DNA of 33,706 nucleotides, from contig CATOKC010000017.1 in NCBI GenBank assembly GCA_951800675.1, positions 1 through 33,706 on the forward strand, read 5' to 3'. Numbering within the stretch: position 1 is the stretch's first letter; every line of letters begins with the position of its first letter. The DNA comes from an uncultured Oscillibacter sp. GTDB taxonomy: Bacteria > Bacillota_A > Clostridia > Oscillospirales > Oscillospiraceae. A program made the position numbers and the translations under genes. This document shows, piece after piece, positions 14,341-22,376 of this stretch. The notes beneath the pieces are model-generated. The model saw only the letters and a list, made by a program, of their open reading frames with translations. It did no database searches and was not told where the DNA came from.

Positions 14341-16428
14341 GTGAGCAACAACGATATCTTGGATATGTACATCTACGAAACCAATACGCTTCTTGAGCAG
14401 CTGGAGAGCATTGTTCTGGACGCGGAAAAGGAAAATACATTCTCTCAGGACAACGTAAACGAGATCTTCCGCATCATGCATACCATCAAGGGCTCTTCCG
14501 CCATGATGGAATTTGACACGCTGGCCCGGGTCTCCCACCGCATTGAGGACATGTTCTTCCTTATCCGGGAAGGCACGATGTCCGTGGTGAAGGACGAGGA
14601 CCGTCCGGCGCTCTTCGACGTAATGCTCCACGCTGTGGACTATTTCCGGGAGGAAATGGAGAAGGTGGAAGCAGAACAGCCCCTTAATGAAGATGTCGAC
14701 AGTTTCCTTGGAAATATTAATAGTTTGATCGCCAAAATTAAGGGGGAAGAAATTCCAGCGGAGCCCGCGCCCAAGGCGGCCGCCGCTCCCGCCCCCGCCC
14801 CGGAGGCGCCCGCCGCCCCCGCCCCCGCTCAGACGACGGAGGGCAGCGCCGAATTCCCCTACGGGCTCCGGGTATTCTTTGACGAGGGCTGCGGCATGGA
14901 GAACCTCCGGGCCTTCATGCTGGTCACCTCGGTCCAGGGCTTCTGCGCCGACGCGGATTTTACCTACCAGCCCGCCGGGGTGGAGTCGGATTCCTCCCTG
15001 TCCGAGGTGGTGATCGAGCATGGATTCCTCCTCCAGTTCCGCGGCGAGGAGGACCGGGCTAGAGCCGTGCCCATCGTGATGACCGCCGGGTCCGTCCACT
15101 CCTATGAGGAGCAGAACTACGTGCCCGCGCCGCCTCCGGCGGCGGAGCCCGCTCCCGCGCAGGAGTCCGCCCCCGCTGCCCAGAAGGCCCCTGCCGCCGC
15201 GCCGGCGGCCCAGGCGGCCGCCCAGCATCCCCAGCAGCAGGGCCAGAAGGAGAGTCTCATCAGCGTGGGCCTCAGCAAGCTGGACCAGCTCTCCGCCATC
15301 GTGGGCGAGATCGTCATTACCGAGGCCATGGTCACCGCCTCTCCCGATTTGAAGGGCCTGCACCTGGACGCCTTCTCCAAGTCCGCCCGGCAGCTGCGCA
15401 AGCTCACCGACGAGCTCCAGGACGTGTCCATGTCCCTGCGGATGATTCCGGTGTCCAACACCTTCCAGAAGATGAACCGCATCGTCCGGGATATGTGCAA
15501 AAAGCTGAACAAGCAGGTGAAGCTTACCCTGGTGGGCGAGAACACCGAGGTGGACAAGACCATCGTGGACTCCATCGGAGACCCCATCATGCACATGGTC
15601 CGCAACTCCATGGACCACGGCATTGAGGAAAACGTCCAGGACCGCATTGACGCGGGAAAGGATCCCGTGGGCGAGATTCTGCTCTCCGCCCAGGACACCG
15701 GCAGCGAGGTCATCATCCAGATCTCCGACGACGGCGCCGGGGTCAACGACGAGGCCGTCCTGGCCAAGGCCATCCGGAATGGCATCGCCTCTCCCGACGT
15801 AGAATACTCCCATAAAGAAATCCTGAACTTCCTCATGGCCCCCGGCTTCTCCACCAACCAGCAGGTGACGGAGTTCTCCGGCCGGGGCGTGGGCATGGAC
15901 GTGGTGAAAAGCGGCGTGGAGAGCCTGGGCGGCTCCGTCAGCATCACCAGCGAGCAGGGCAAGGGCATGACCACCATCATGCGCATCCCCCTGACCATGG
16001 CCATCATGGACGGCATGGAGGTCTCCGTGGGAGATTCCATTTTCACTATCCCCATCAACAACATCCGCTCCAGCATCAAACTGACGGAAGCGGACATTCT
16101 CCACGACTCCGTCAACGGCGAGATGGTCAAGATGCTGGACGGCTATTACCCCGTCATCCGGGCCCGGGACTTCTACAACCTCCCCGGCGGCGCGGAGAAG
16201 ATCGAGGAGGGTATCCTGATGTGGCTGGAGTCCGGCGACTGCTCCTACTGCCTGTTTGTCGACGAGCTTCTGGGCGAGCAGCAGATCGTGGTGAAGCCCC
16301 TGCCCGCCTATGTAAACAACTTCGATATCAAAAATTACGGGATTACCGGATGCAGCATCCTGGGAGACGGCAATATCAGCATCATCCTTGACGCGGGCGG
16401 CCTCTACGCGGCGGCCCGGAATATCTGA
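14341..16428 (+). CDS. cheA: Chemotaxis histidine kinase CheA
   Basis: A 695-residue soluble kinase of the chemoreceptor array that phosphorylates itself and passes phosphate to CheY and CheB. Domains: Hpt/P1 at 1-105 with the phosphorylated H47 in MHTIKGS; Ala/Pro linker 138-167; a P2-like domain 170-255; a second Ala/Pro/Gln linker 262-303; P3 dimerisation helices about 305-370; P4 kinase domain with the N box (H418, N422 in HMVRNSMDHGIE), G1 DDGAG (463-467) and G2 GRGVGMD (514-520); and P5, a CheW-like domain from about 560 to the end. The start is GTG, with AAGGTGG seven bases upstream. It opens cheA-cheW-cheR-cheB. The P2-like region is the least conserved part, as usual. No convincing promoter was found in the 95-bp gap before it. 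Confidence 0.97.
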   Translation: MSNNDILDMYIYETNTLLEQLESIVLDAEKENTFSQDNVNEIFRIMHTIKGSSAMMEFDTLARVSHRIEDMFFLIREGTMSVVKDEDRPALFDVMLHAVDYFREEMEKVEAEQPLNEDVDSFLGNINSLIAKIKGEEIPAEPAPKAAAAPAPAPEAPAAPAPAQTTEGSAEFPYGLRVFFDEGCGMENLRAFMLVTSVQGFCADADFTYQPAGVESDSSLSEVVIEHGFLLQFRGEEDRARAVPIVMTAGSVHSYEEQNYVPAPPPAAEPAPAQESAPAAQKAPAAAPAAQAAAQHPQQQGQKESLISVGLSKLDQLSAIVGEIVITEAMVTASPDLKGLHLDAFSKSARQLRKLTDELQDVSMSLRMIPVSNTFQKMNRIVRDMCKKLNKQVKLTLVGENTEVDKTIVDSIGDPIMHMVRNSMDHGIEENVQDRIDAGKDPVGEILLSAQDTGSEVIIQISDDGAGVNDEAVLAKAIRNGIASPDVEYSHKEILNFLMAPGFSTNQQVTEFSGRGVGMDVVKSGVESLGGSVSITSEQGKGMTTIMRIPLTMAIMDGMEVSVGDSIFTIPINNIRSSIKLTEADILHDSVNGEMVKMLDGYYPVIRARDFYNLPGGAEKIEEGILMWLESGDCSYCLFVDELLGEQQIVVKPLPAYVNNFDIKNYGITGCSILGDGNISIILDAGGLYAAARNI

Positions 16429-16451
16429 GCGCCAAAGGAGGGCAAAACGCA

Positions 16452-16946
16452 ATGAGTAACGAAAATGTCTTGTTCCAGGTGGAGGACGAGGAGCTGGAAA
16501 ACCATGCCCCGGAGGATGAGGGCGCCGGCAGTCGTAAACACCTGATTTTCACGGTAGATAATCTGAAAATCGGCCTGGACGCCGAGCAGGTGGTGGAGAT
16601 TATGAACACCTACACCGCCACCTACCTCCCCATGATGCCGGACTATATCCAAGGCATCTTCAACATGCGGGGCCAGATCATCCCCATTATGGACATCCGC
16701 CTCCGGCTGGGGAAGCCCCCGGCGGAGGAGGGTATCCTCATCGTGCTGGATTACAACAACAACCAGCTGGGCATCCAGGTGGACTCCGTGGATTTGATGC
16801 TGGACATTCCCAATGACAGCATCGTCCCCATCCCCTCCCAGAGCGCCCAGAAGCTGGTCTCCGGCATGTGCACCCTGCCCGACGGCTCCGGCACCATGCT
16901 GGTGCTGGACTGCGAGCAGCTGATCGCCCATGGGTACGGCGACTAA
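16452..16946 (+). CDS. cheW: Chemotaxis coupling protein CheW
   Basis: A 164-residue single CheW domain that links chemoreceptors to CheA in the array. The acidic first 25 residues are probably flexible. The domain begins at KHLIFTVDNLKIGLDAEQV and shows the family landmarks FNMRGQIIPIMDIRLRLG and IQVDSVDLMLDIP. The length is normal. The start has AAAGGAGG ten bases upstream and lies 23 bp after the cheA stop. It is cotranscribed with cheA and should act with that protein's P5 domain. Confidence 0.96.
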   Translation: MSNENVLFQVEDEELENHAPEDEGAGSRKHLIFTVDNLKIGLDAEQVVEIMNTYTATYLPMMPDYIQGIFNMRGQIIPIMDIRLRLGKPPAEEGILIVLDYNNNQLGIQVDSVDLMLDIPNDSIVPIPSQSAQKLVSGMCTLPDGSGTMLVLDCEQLIAHGYGD

Positions 16947-16971
16947 TTTTCCAACAAAGCGGTGACGTAAA

Positions 16972-17808
16972 ATGGATACGGAAATCAAGACCGGCGGCGT
17001 CTTCGGCCCCATGACGATTTCGGACGCGGACTTTAAGCGGATGGTGAACTTCATCCAGTCCAGCTACGGCATTGATCTGAGCCAGAAGAAGCAGCTCATC
17101 ACCAGCCGCCTCTCCCCAGCTCTGAAAAAGCTGGGCTACGGGACCTTCTCCGAGTTCGTCAACCACCTTCTGGACAAGAAGGAGAACGACGAGGTTACCC
17201 TGGTCCTGAACAAGCTGACCACGAATTACACCTTCTTCATGCGGGAGAAGGAGCACCTGGACTATTTCTGCAACAACATTATTCCGGAGATCGTCCGCCG
17301 CCACGAGCGGGACAAAACCCTGGCTATTTGGAGCGCGGGCTGCTCCAGCGGAGAGGAACCCTATAACATCACCATGTTCCTCTACGATTACCTGGGCTCC
17401 CGGGCCAAGGAGTGGGACACCCGCATCCTGGCCACGGACATTTCCGCCCAGGCTCTGGCCAGCGCCCGGCGGGGGACCTATAACCTGCCGGATACCATCC
17501 CGGCGGACTGGAAGCGGAAGTACTTCACCCCCAACCGGGACGGTACCCATACCGTGTCCCCCGCGGTGAAGAGCAATGTGATTTTCCAGACCTTCAACCT
17601 GATGGACCCCATCAAATTCCGCCGGAAGTTCGACGTGATTTTCTGCCGGAACGTGATGATTTATTTTGATCAGCCCACCAAGGACGCACTGGTTCGCCGT
17701 TTTCACGAAGCCACCGTTCCCGGCGGCTATCTGCTAATCAGCGCCTCGGAGAACCTGAGCCAGAACGCGCCCTATCGCCGTTTGGCTACGGCGACCTTCC
17801 AAAAATAA
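16972..17808 (+). CDS. cheR: Chemoreceptor glutamate methyltransferase CheR
   Basis: A 278-residue SAM-dependent methyltransferase that adds methyl groups to receptor glutamates during adaptation, opposed by CheB. The N-terminal helical domain covers about 15-95, and the catalytic domain contains the SAM loop WSAGCSSGEEPY, the acidic pair position ATDISAQAL, and FCRNVMIYF followed by the closing strand GGYLLISASENL. Length fits the family. The ribosome site is weak (GGTGA before ATG 16972), unlike its neighbours, and may lower expression, which would suit an enzyme needed in few copies. It lies 25 bp after cheW and 21 bp before cheB. No C-terminal pentapeptide tether site was looked for, as that sits on receptors outside the window. 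Confidence 0.95.
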   Translation: MDTEIKTGGVFGPMTISDADFKRMVNFIQSSYGIDLSQKKQLITSRLSPALKKLGYGTFSEFVNHLLDKKENDEVTLVLNKLTTNYTFFMREKEHLDYFCNNIIPEIVRRHERDKTLAIWSAGCSSGEEPYNITMFLYDYLGSRAKEWDTRILATDISAQALASARRGTYNLPDTIPADWKRKYFTPNRDGTHTVSPAVKSNVIFQTFNLMDPIKFRRKFDVIFCRNVMIYFDQPTKDALVRRFHEATVPGGYLLISASENLSQNAPYRRLATATFQK

Positions 17809-17829
17809 GAAAGAGGTGGTTCCCTCACA

Positions 17830-18870
17830 ATGGAACTGGGGAAAAAAATCCGTGTGCTGGTGGTGGACGACTCCGCCCTGGCCCGAAACCTGATTATCCA
17901 GGGCCTCTCGGCCCATCCCAGGATTGAGGTCATCGGTTACGCCATCAACACACTGGACGCGAAACAAAAGCTGCCCCGCCTGAAACCGGACGTGGTGACC
18001 ATGGATGTGGAAATGCCCGGCCAGAGCGGCATTGATTTTCTGAAGGAGTATCTGCCCAATAACCCGGTGCCGGTAATCCTCTGCTCCTCCCTGAACCTGA
18101 AGGTTTTCGACGCGCTGAGCGCCGGCGCGGTGGACTTCGTGCGCAAGCCCGACGTGCAGGAGAGCAAGGAGGTCTTTGTCACCAACCTCACCCAGAAGGT
18201 GCTGGTGGCCTCCATGGCGAGGCCCCGCTCCATCCCGCTGCGGAGTCCCTCCGTGGCGGTGGAGGCCCCGGCTTTGGGAGGTGGTTTGGCCATGGACCGG
18301 GTGCTGGTGGGCCTGGGGGCCTCCACGGGAGGCACGGAGGCCACGCTGGAGGTCATGCGCCGCCTTCCGGCGGATATTCCGCCTATGGTCATCGTTCAGC
18401 ACATGCCCAAGGGCTTCACCCAGATGTACGCCGACCGGCTGAACCGCATCTGCAAGATGGAGGTTCGGGAGGCCCGGAACGGCGACGAGCTCCACCGGGG
18501 TCTGGCCTTGGTGGCCCCGGCGGATCTTCAGTGCCGGGTGGTGCGCATCGGGGAGAAGTACACCGTCTCCTGCGCGCCGGGAGAGAAGGTCAGCGGACAC
18601 CGCCCGTCGGTGGACGCCATGTTCCACTCCATGGCGGAGGTGGTCCGCTGCAAAATGGTGGGCATTATCATGACCGGCATGGGCCAAGACGGCGCCGCCG
18701 GGCTGCTGGAGATGCGGAAAAAGGGCGCTTATACCATCGGACAGGATAAGGAGTCCAGCGTGGTGTACGGTATGCCCATGGTGGCCAACGACATCGGGGC
18801 CGTCTGCGTTCAAGCGTCCTGCGAGAATGTGGCCAACGTGCTGCTCCGTCATCTAAAGACCCTGCACTAA
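17830..18870 (+). CDS. cheB: Chemotaxis response regulator and receptor methylesterase CheB
   Basis: A 346-residue protein in two parts. The receiver domain (1 to about 125) has acidic D13-D14, the phospho-acceptor D59 in VTMDVEMPG, and a lysine in FVRKPD. The methylesterase domain (from about 155) has the catalytic triad S165 (GASTGG), H191 (VQHMP) and D287 (TGMGQDG). Phosphorylation by CheA relieves inhibition so that it removes receptor methyl groups or deamidates glutamines. The short linker between domains (about 130-155) is Pro/Ser-rich. ATG has AGAGGTGG upstream. It closes the chemotaxis operon, with a strong terminator 18 bp downstream. No cheY, cheC or cheD is in the window. Confidence 0.97.
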   Translation: MELGKKIRVLVVDDSALARNLIIQGLSAHPRIEVIGYAINTLDAKQKLPRLKPDVVTMDVEMPGQSGIDFLKEYLPNNPVPVILCSSLNLKVFDALSAGAVDFVRKPDVQESKEVFVTNLTQKVLVASMARPRSIPLRSPSVAVEAPALGGGLAMDRVLVGLGASTGGTEATLEVMRRLPADIPPMVIVQHMPKGFTQMYADRLNRICKMEVREARNGDELHRGLALVAPADLQCRVVRIGEKYTVSCAPGEKVSGHRPSVDAMFHSMAEVVRCKMVGIIMTGMGQDGAAGLLEMRKKGAYTIGQDKESSVVYGMPMVANDIGAVCVQASCENVANVLLRHLKTLH

Positions 18871-18888
18871 ACGGACCGCGAGCTTTGC

Positions 18889-18927
18889 GCAGGCCCCGTC
18901 TCGGGAAGGAGGCGGGGCCTGCTTTTT
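18889..18927 (+). terminator. Rho-independent terminator after cheB
   Basis: Arms GCAGGCCCCGTC (18889-18900) and GGCGGGGCCTGC (18911-18922) pair with one G-U, around a ten-base loop, followed by T5. It separates the chemotaxis operon from the sigma-28 flagellar operon. Confidence 0.9.
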
Positions 18928-19006
18928 AGAGCGAAACAGGGCCGAGGTCCGGTTGTTTTCCCGAAAACCTTTCCCTTGGAATCAAGAAAATTCTCCCTTC
19001 CGTTCT

Positions 19007-19032
19007 TAACTTTCCCGGCATTATGCCGATAT
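19007..19032 (+). promoter_or_regulatory. Sigma-28 (SigD/FliA) promoter of the flgM operon
   Basis: A perfect -10 box GCCGATAT lies at 19025-19032. TAAC at 19007-19010 stands for the -35 TAAA with a 14-base spacer; the known SigD consensus is TAAA, about 15 bases, GCCGATAT. It sits 50 bp before flgM and just after the cheB terminator. It predicts late-class flagellar expression, with FlgM feeding back on its own sigma factor. Confidence 0.8.
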
Positions 19033-19082
19033 GAATAATGAAGTGATACGAAGTGGAATGCTGTCAAGAGCAAAGGATGTGA

Positions 19083-19394
19083 ATGATCATGTTGAGTTCT
19101 ACCGGTTCCGGCTCCATCTCTTCCATCAGCCGGACGAAAACCTATTACTCCGCTCAGAAGCGGGGAACCTCTGCCCAGGCGGTCTCCGGGCACAACTACG
19201 ATTCCGCCGATTTCTCCGCCCCCGCGGGCCGGAGGAGCTTTCAGATGGAGATGGTCAGCCGTCTTTCCCGGGAGGTGCGGACTGCCAATACCACCGGCGA
19301 CATTCAGGAGCTGCGGAGAGTGGTGTCCGCTGGGGAGTACCGGCCGGACCCCATGGCAATCGCGGGCCGGATGCTGCTGATGGCGGAGGAGTAA
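19083..19394 (+). CDS. flgM: Anti-sigma-28 factor FlgM
   Basis: A 103-residue protein that binds and holds sigma-28 in the cytoplasm until the hook-basal body is complete; in many species it is then exported. The Ser/Gly/Tyr-rich first half is probably disordered. The C-terminal half carries the family pattern VSRLSREVRTAN, IQELRRVVSAGEYRPDPMAIAGRML, which matches the sigma-binding helices. Two in-frame ATGs compete (19083, five bases after AAGGA, and 19089, eleven bases after); the choice changes only two residues. It is first in the operon, preceded by a sigma-28 promoter, which makes a feedback loop, and is followed three bases later by flgN. Confidence 0.92.
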   Translation: MIMLSSTGSGSISSISRTKTYYSAQKRGTSAQAVSGHNYDSADFSAPAGRRSFQMEMVSRLSREVRTANTTGDIQELRRVVSAGEYRPDPMAIAGRMLLMAEE

Positions 19395-19397
19395 GGC

Positions 19398-19886
19398 ATG
19401 GATGAGCTGTACCGTTCCTATCTCGGCTTCCTGCGCTCCTTGAGCCGGGGGTTGGAGAGCCTTACCGATCTGAATGAAAAAAAGCTGGCCGCCGCCCAGC
19501 GGGATGACCTAATGGGCTTGAACGAGCTTTTAAACCAGGAGCAGGCCCAGGCCCTGAACTTCCGGGGACTGGAGCTGACACGGGATAAACTGCTGCCCCA
19601 GCTGGGGCTGGTGGGCGTTCCCATGAGCGTGATTTCCGACCGCTTCCCCCCCGCCATGCAGGCGGAGGCCCGGCAGGCGGTGGAAGAGCTTCAAAGCCGC
19701 TACGCGGCCTATCAGAAGGCATCCGGGGAGACGCGGACACTGCTGGAGCAGAACCTGCGCGAGGTGGAGAAGATTATCGTGCGGCTGGGGGGACCTCCCT
19801 CCGGGGGCCCGGGCGGACCTGGCTATGGCAAGGAGCCAGAGGGCAGCGCGCCGCCCCCGTCCATGAAAACCGATTTTCGAGCCTGA
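19398..19886 (+). CDS. flgN: Flagellar export chaperone FlgN
   Basis: A 162-residue, mostly helical protein, the usual size for FlgN, the chaperone that delivers the hook-filament junction proteins FlgK and FlgL to the export gate. Residues 1-130 have heptad-like Leu/Ala spacing (LYRSYLGFLRSLSRGLESLTDLNEKKLAAAQ and LLEQNLREVEKIIVRL regions). The last 30 residues are Gly/Pro-rich (GGPPSGGPGGPGYG) and look disordered. Sequence conservation of FlgN is low everywhere, so position decides the call: it lies between flgM and flgK as in B. subtilis. The start has GGAGGAG upstream, placed in the end of flgM. Confidence 0.88.
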   Translation: MDELYRSYLGFLRSLSRGLESLTDLNEKKLAAAQRDDLMGLNELLNQEQAQALNFRGLELTRDKLLPQLGLVGVPMSVISDRFPPAMQAEARQAVEELQSRYAAYQKASGETRTLLEQNLREVEKIIVRLGGPPSGGPGGPGYGKEPEGSAPPPSMKTDFRA

Positions 19887-19918
19887 CACGCATAAGCTAG
19901 AATAAGGAGTATTTCGAT

Positions 19919-22357
19919 ATGGGTATTGGTACCTTTGGGTCCTTCACGCAGGCCCGGCTGGCGATCTACGCCGCCCAGACCGGCATTACCGTGACAGGCA
20001 ACAATATTTCCAACATCAACACCCCGGGCTACACCCGCCAGCGCCTGAACCAGGTGAGCCTCTACACCGCCGGAGCGGACCGCTATTATTCCGAGGGCGA
20101 TATCCGCACCGGCCAGGGCGCGCTGGTCAAGAGCCTCTCCCAGATCCGGGACCCCTATTTGGACATCCGCTACCGCACGCTGAGCGCGCAGACGGGCTAT
20201 GCCGACGGGCGGCTGGATGTTTTGGATGAAATCCAGCGGATTCTGGATGAGGTGGGCGCTGGCGACGAGAGTAAGGGCGAGGCGGGCCACGGAATTCTGG
20301 GCCTGGAGTTCAAAAAGCTGGCCGCGGCGTTTAAGGACCTGGTGGACCAGACCGGGCACCAGGAGTACGACAACACCGTCCGGCAGATTGCCCAGAATCT
20401 GGTCACGAAACTCAACAGCTATGCCAACAAGCTGGAAGAGGTCCAAAATAACACCATCAGCAAGCTGGAGCAAAATGTAAGCAAAGTAAACGAACACCTG
20501 GAAACCATCCGCGCCCTGAACGAGGAGATTCGCAAGAGCGAAATTCACGGGGACCCCGCCCTGGAGCTCCGGGACGAGCGGAACCTCCAAATCGACGAGC
20601 TCTCCGAGCTGATCGACATTAAGGTCATCTACACCGAAGAGGAGATCGCCGCCGGGCTGAAGGTGGAAAAGCTGAGCATCTACCTGGACAACGCCAACCC
20701 GGACGGCACGGTCATGACCGACGAGTCCCTGCTGGTCTCCGGCGTGTACAACGCCCAGCTGCGGCTGGATCAGGTGCCGGTGAAGCGGGAAATCGACCCC
20801 AAAGACCCAACCACGCTGCCGTACCTGAAACCCGACGGCTTTACGCCTACCGCCGACCTGAATGAGGCGTGGAAGGACGCCAACGGAGATCCCATAGCGA
20901 ACCCCGACTATCTGCCCTACGAGACGGCGGAGGGCAAGCCCACCGCAAAGCTTTCGGAGGCCAAAAAGGTCAACGATCCCAACTACAGTATGACCGTCTC
21001 CGAGCTGAGAAACAAAATCGGCGAGATCTATATTGCCATCAACAAGGGAACCGTCAAGCCGGTCTCGGGGACCGACATGGTGGACGACGGCCAGGGCAAT
21101 CAGGTTTCCATCGCGGATTTGATCGCCAACAGCGGCCGGAACAGCTTCACGGTGGAAACACCGGACAAACCCACCGAGGGCGACAAGAGCCTGATGATCT
21201 ATAAGCGGACGAAGCTGCCCAACGGAGATTATGCCTATACCCAGCAGCTGGTCACCCAGGTGGTCTCCAAAAAGGTCCAGCTGGACGACAACGACCTCAC
21301 CGGCAGGATTCAGGCCCAGCGGGAGATGCTGACGGAGAAGGGCGAATTTACGGACCGGAACGTCATCACGGACGTCGACGAAAACGCCGGCGGCAAGCGG
21401 GGCATTCCCTATTACCAGCGGACGCTGGACCTGCTGGCCAACCAGTTTGCCAAGGTCATGAACGAGGCCAACCAGGGCTTCCTGACGGACGACAAGGGCA
21501 ATTTCATCACCACCGGAAAAAATACCGCCGGCGAGGAAATCGGCGTAGCGATTACCATTCCGGTCAATGGGAAAGATGAAACCATCAACAGCGACTGGGA
21601 AAAGAACAGCGCGGATGTCCAAAACGAGATTCTGGCCGCGGTAGGACTGGCCGACGCGGCGGCGATGAAAGACGCGAAGCTCACCGGCAAAAACGTCTTG
21701 GACGCCTATCTCAAGGGGCAGACCTATGACGCGGGGAAAAAGGCGTTTGTGCCCGAAAATAAAGAGGATGTTCTGGCGGAGGACGGCACGGTTCTGGAGC
21801 CTGGCTGGGGAAAGAACGCCAAGGGCATTTTTGTGGGCGGCGTGCTGTTCAGCAACAACCCCGGAAACGACGACCCCTCCAAAATCACCGCCGCCAACAT
21901 CTCCATTTCCAACACCTGGCAGAAGAACCACCTGCTGGTGTGCAGCTACGAGTGCCCTCCCGGCGAGCTTGAGCCCGCCTCCGGCGCCAGCGACAACATC
22001 CGCCACTTTGAATACCTGGTGGGTGACCAGAAGTTTGAGTTTATCCCCACGGACCTGGACGGCTATGAAAACGCCAGCGGCGTGTCCATGCTGACCGGCA
22101 CCTTCTTTGAGATGTGGAACAACATCGGAACCACCTTGGGCGAGGACCAGAGCCATACCGACACGGTGCTGAACGCCAGCTATAAAAACCTTCTCTCCGT
22201 GGATACGGCGCGGGACTCCGTGTCCTCCGTGGACTTCAACGACGAGGCCATGAACCTGATGATGTATTCCAAATCCTACAACGCCGCCTGCCGTTTGATG
22301 ACCACCATTGACAGCGTGCTGGATAAACTCATCAACGGCACCGGAATAACGACCTGA
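19919..22357 (+). CDS. flgK: Hook-filament junction protein FlgK (HAP1), unusually long
   Basis: An 812-residue exported structural protein joining hook and filament. The N-terminal D0/D1 part has the signature NNISNINTPGYTRQR (about 30-44) and coiled-coil-like helices to about 200. The C-terminal D0 is typical: VDFNDEAMNLMMYSKSYNAACRLMTTIDSVLDKLI. FlgK is usually 500-650 residues; the excess is a central insertion (about 260-650), which would form outer domains facing away from the filament axis. Within it, residues 301-331 and 333-356 are two copies of a short repeat also found in FlgL next door. No signal peptide, as expected for type III export. The start has AAGGAG nine bases upstream. 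Outer-domain role is unknown. Confidence 0.95.
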   Translation: MGIGTFGSFTQARLAIYAAQTGITVTGNNISNINTPGYTRQRLNQVSLYTAGADRYYSEGDIRTGQGALVKSLSQIRDPYLDIRYRTLSAQTGYADGRLDVLDEIQRILDEVGAGDESKGEAGHGILGLEFKKLAAAFKDLVDQTGHQEYDNTVRQIAQNLVTKLNSYANKLEEVQNNTISKLEQNVSKVNEHLETIRALNEEIRKSEIHGDPALELRDERNLQIDELSELIDIKVIYTEEEIAAGLKVEKLSIYLDNANPDGTVMTDESLLVSGVYNAQLRLDQVPVKREIDPKDPTTLPYLKPDGFTPTADLNEAWKDANGDPIANPDYLPYETAEGKPTAKLSEAKKVNDPNYSMTVSELRNKIGEIYIAINKGTVKPVSGTDMVDDGQGNQVSIADLIANSGRNSFTVETPDKPTEGDKSLMIYKRTKLPNGDYAYTQQLVTQVVSKKVQLDDNDLTGRIQAQREMLTEKGEFTDRNVITDVDENAGGKRGIPYYQRTLDLLANQFAKVMNEANQGFLTDDKGNFITTGKNTAGEEIGVAITIPVNGKDETINSDWEKNSADVQNEILAAVGLADAAAMKDAKLTGKNVLDAYLKGQTYDAGKKAFVPENKEDVLAEDGTVLEPGWGKNAKGIFVGGVLFSNNPGNDDPSKITAANISISNTWQKNHLLVCSYECPPGELEPASGASDNIRHFEYLVGDQKFEFIPTDLDGYENASGVSMLTGTFFEMWNNIGTTLGEDQSHTDTVLNASYKNLLSVDTARDSVSSVDFNDEAMNLMMYSKSYNAACRLMTTIDSVLDKLINGTGITT
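20819..20986 (+). repeat. Two degenerate repeats inside the FlgK insertion
   Basis: FlgK residues 301-331 begin PYLKPDGFTPTADLNEAW and end NPDY; residues 333-356 begin PYETAEGKPTAKLSEAKK and end DPNY. They share Pro-Tyr, an acidic-Gly turn, Pro-Thr, Glu-Ala and a closing Asn/Asp-Pro-Asn/Asp-Tyr. Similar units occur in FlgL. Confidence 0.6.
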
Positions 22358-22376
22358 TCAGTAAGGAGGAAGTCCG

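Noticed and set aside
14290..16452. 720-aa minus-strand frame opposite cheA
   Set aside because: His/Gly/Val/Leu-rich product without domains; cheA on the other strand has all kinase motifs.
19823..22156. 777-aa minus-strand frame opposite flgK
   Set aside because: Shadow of flgK; no ribosome site and no recognisable domain.
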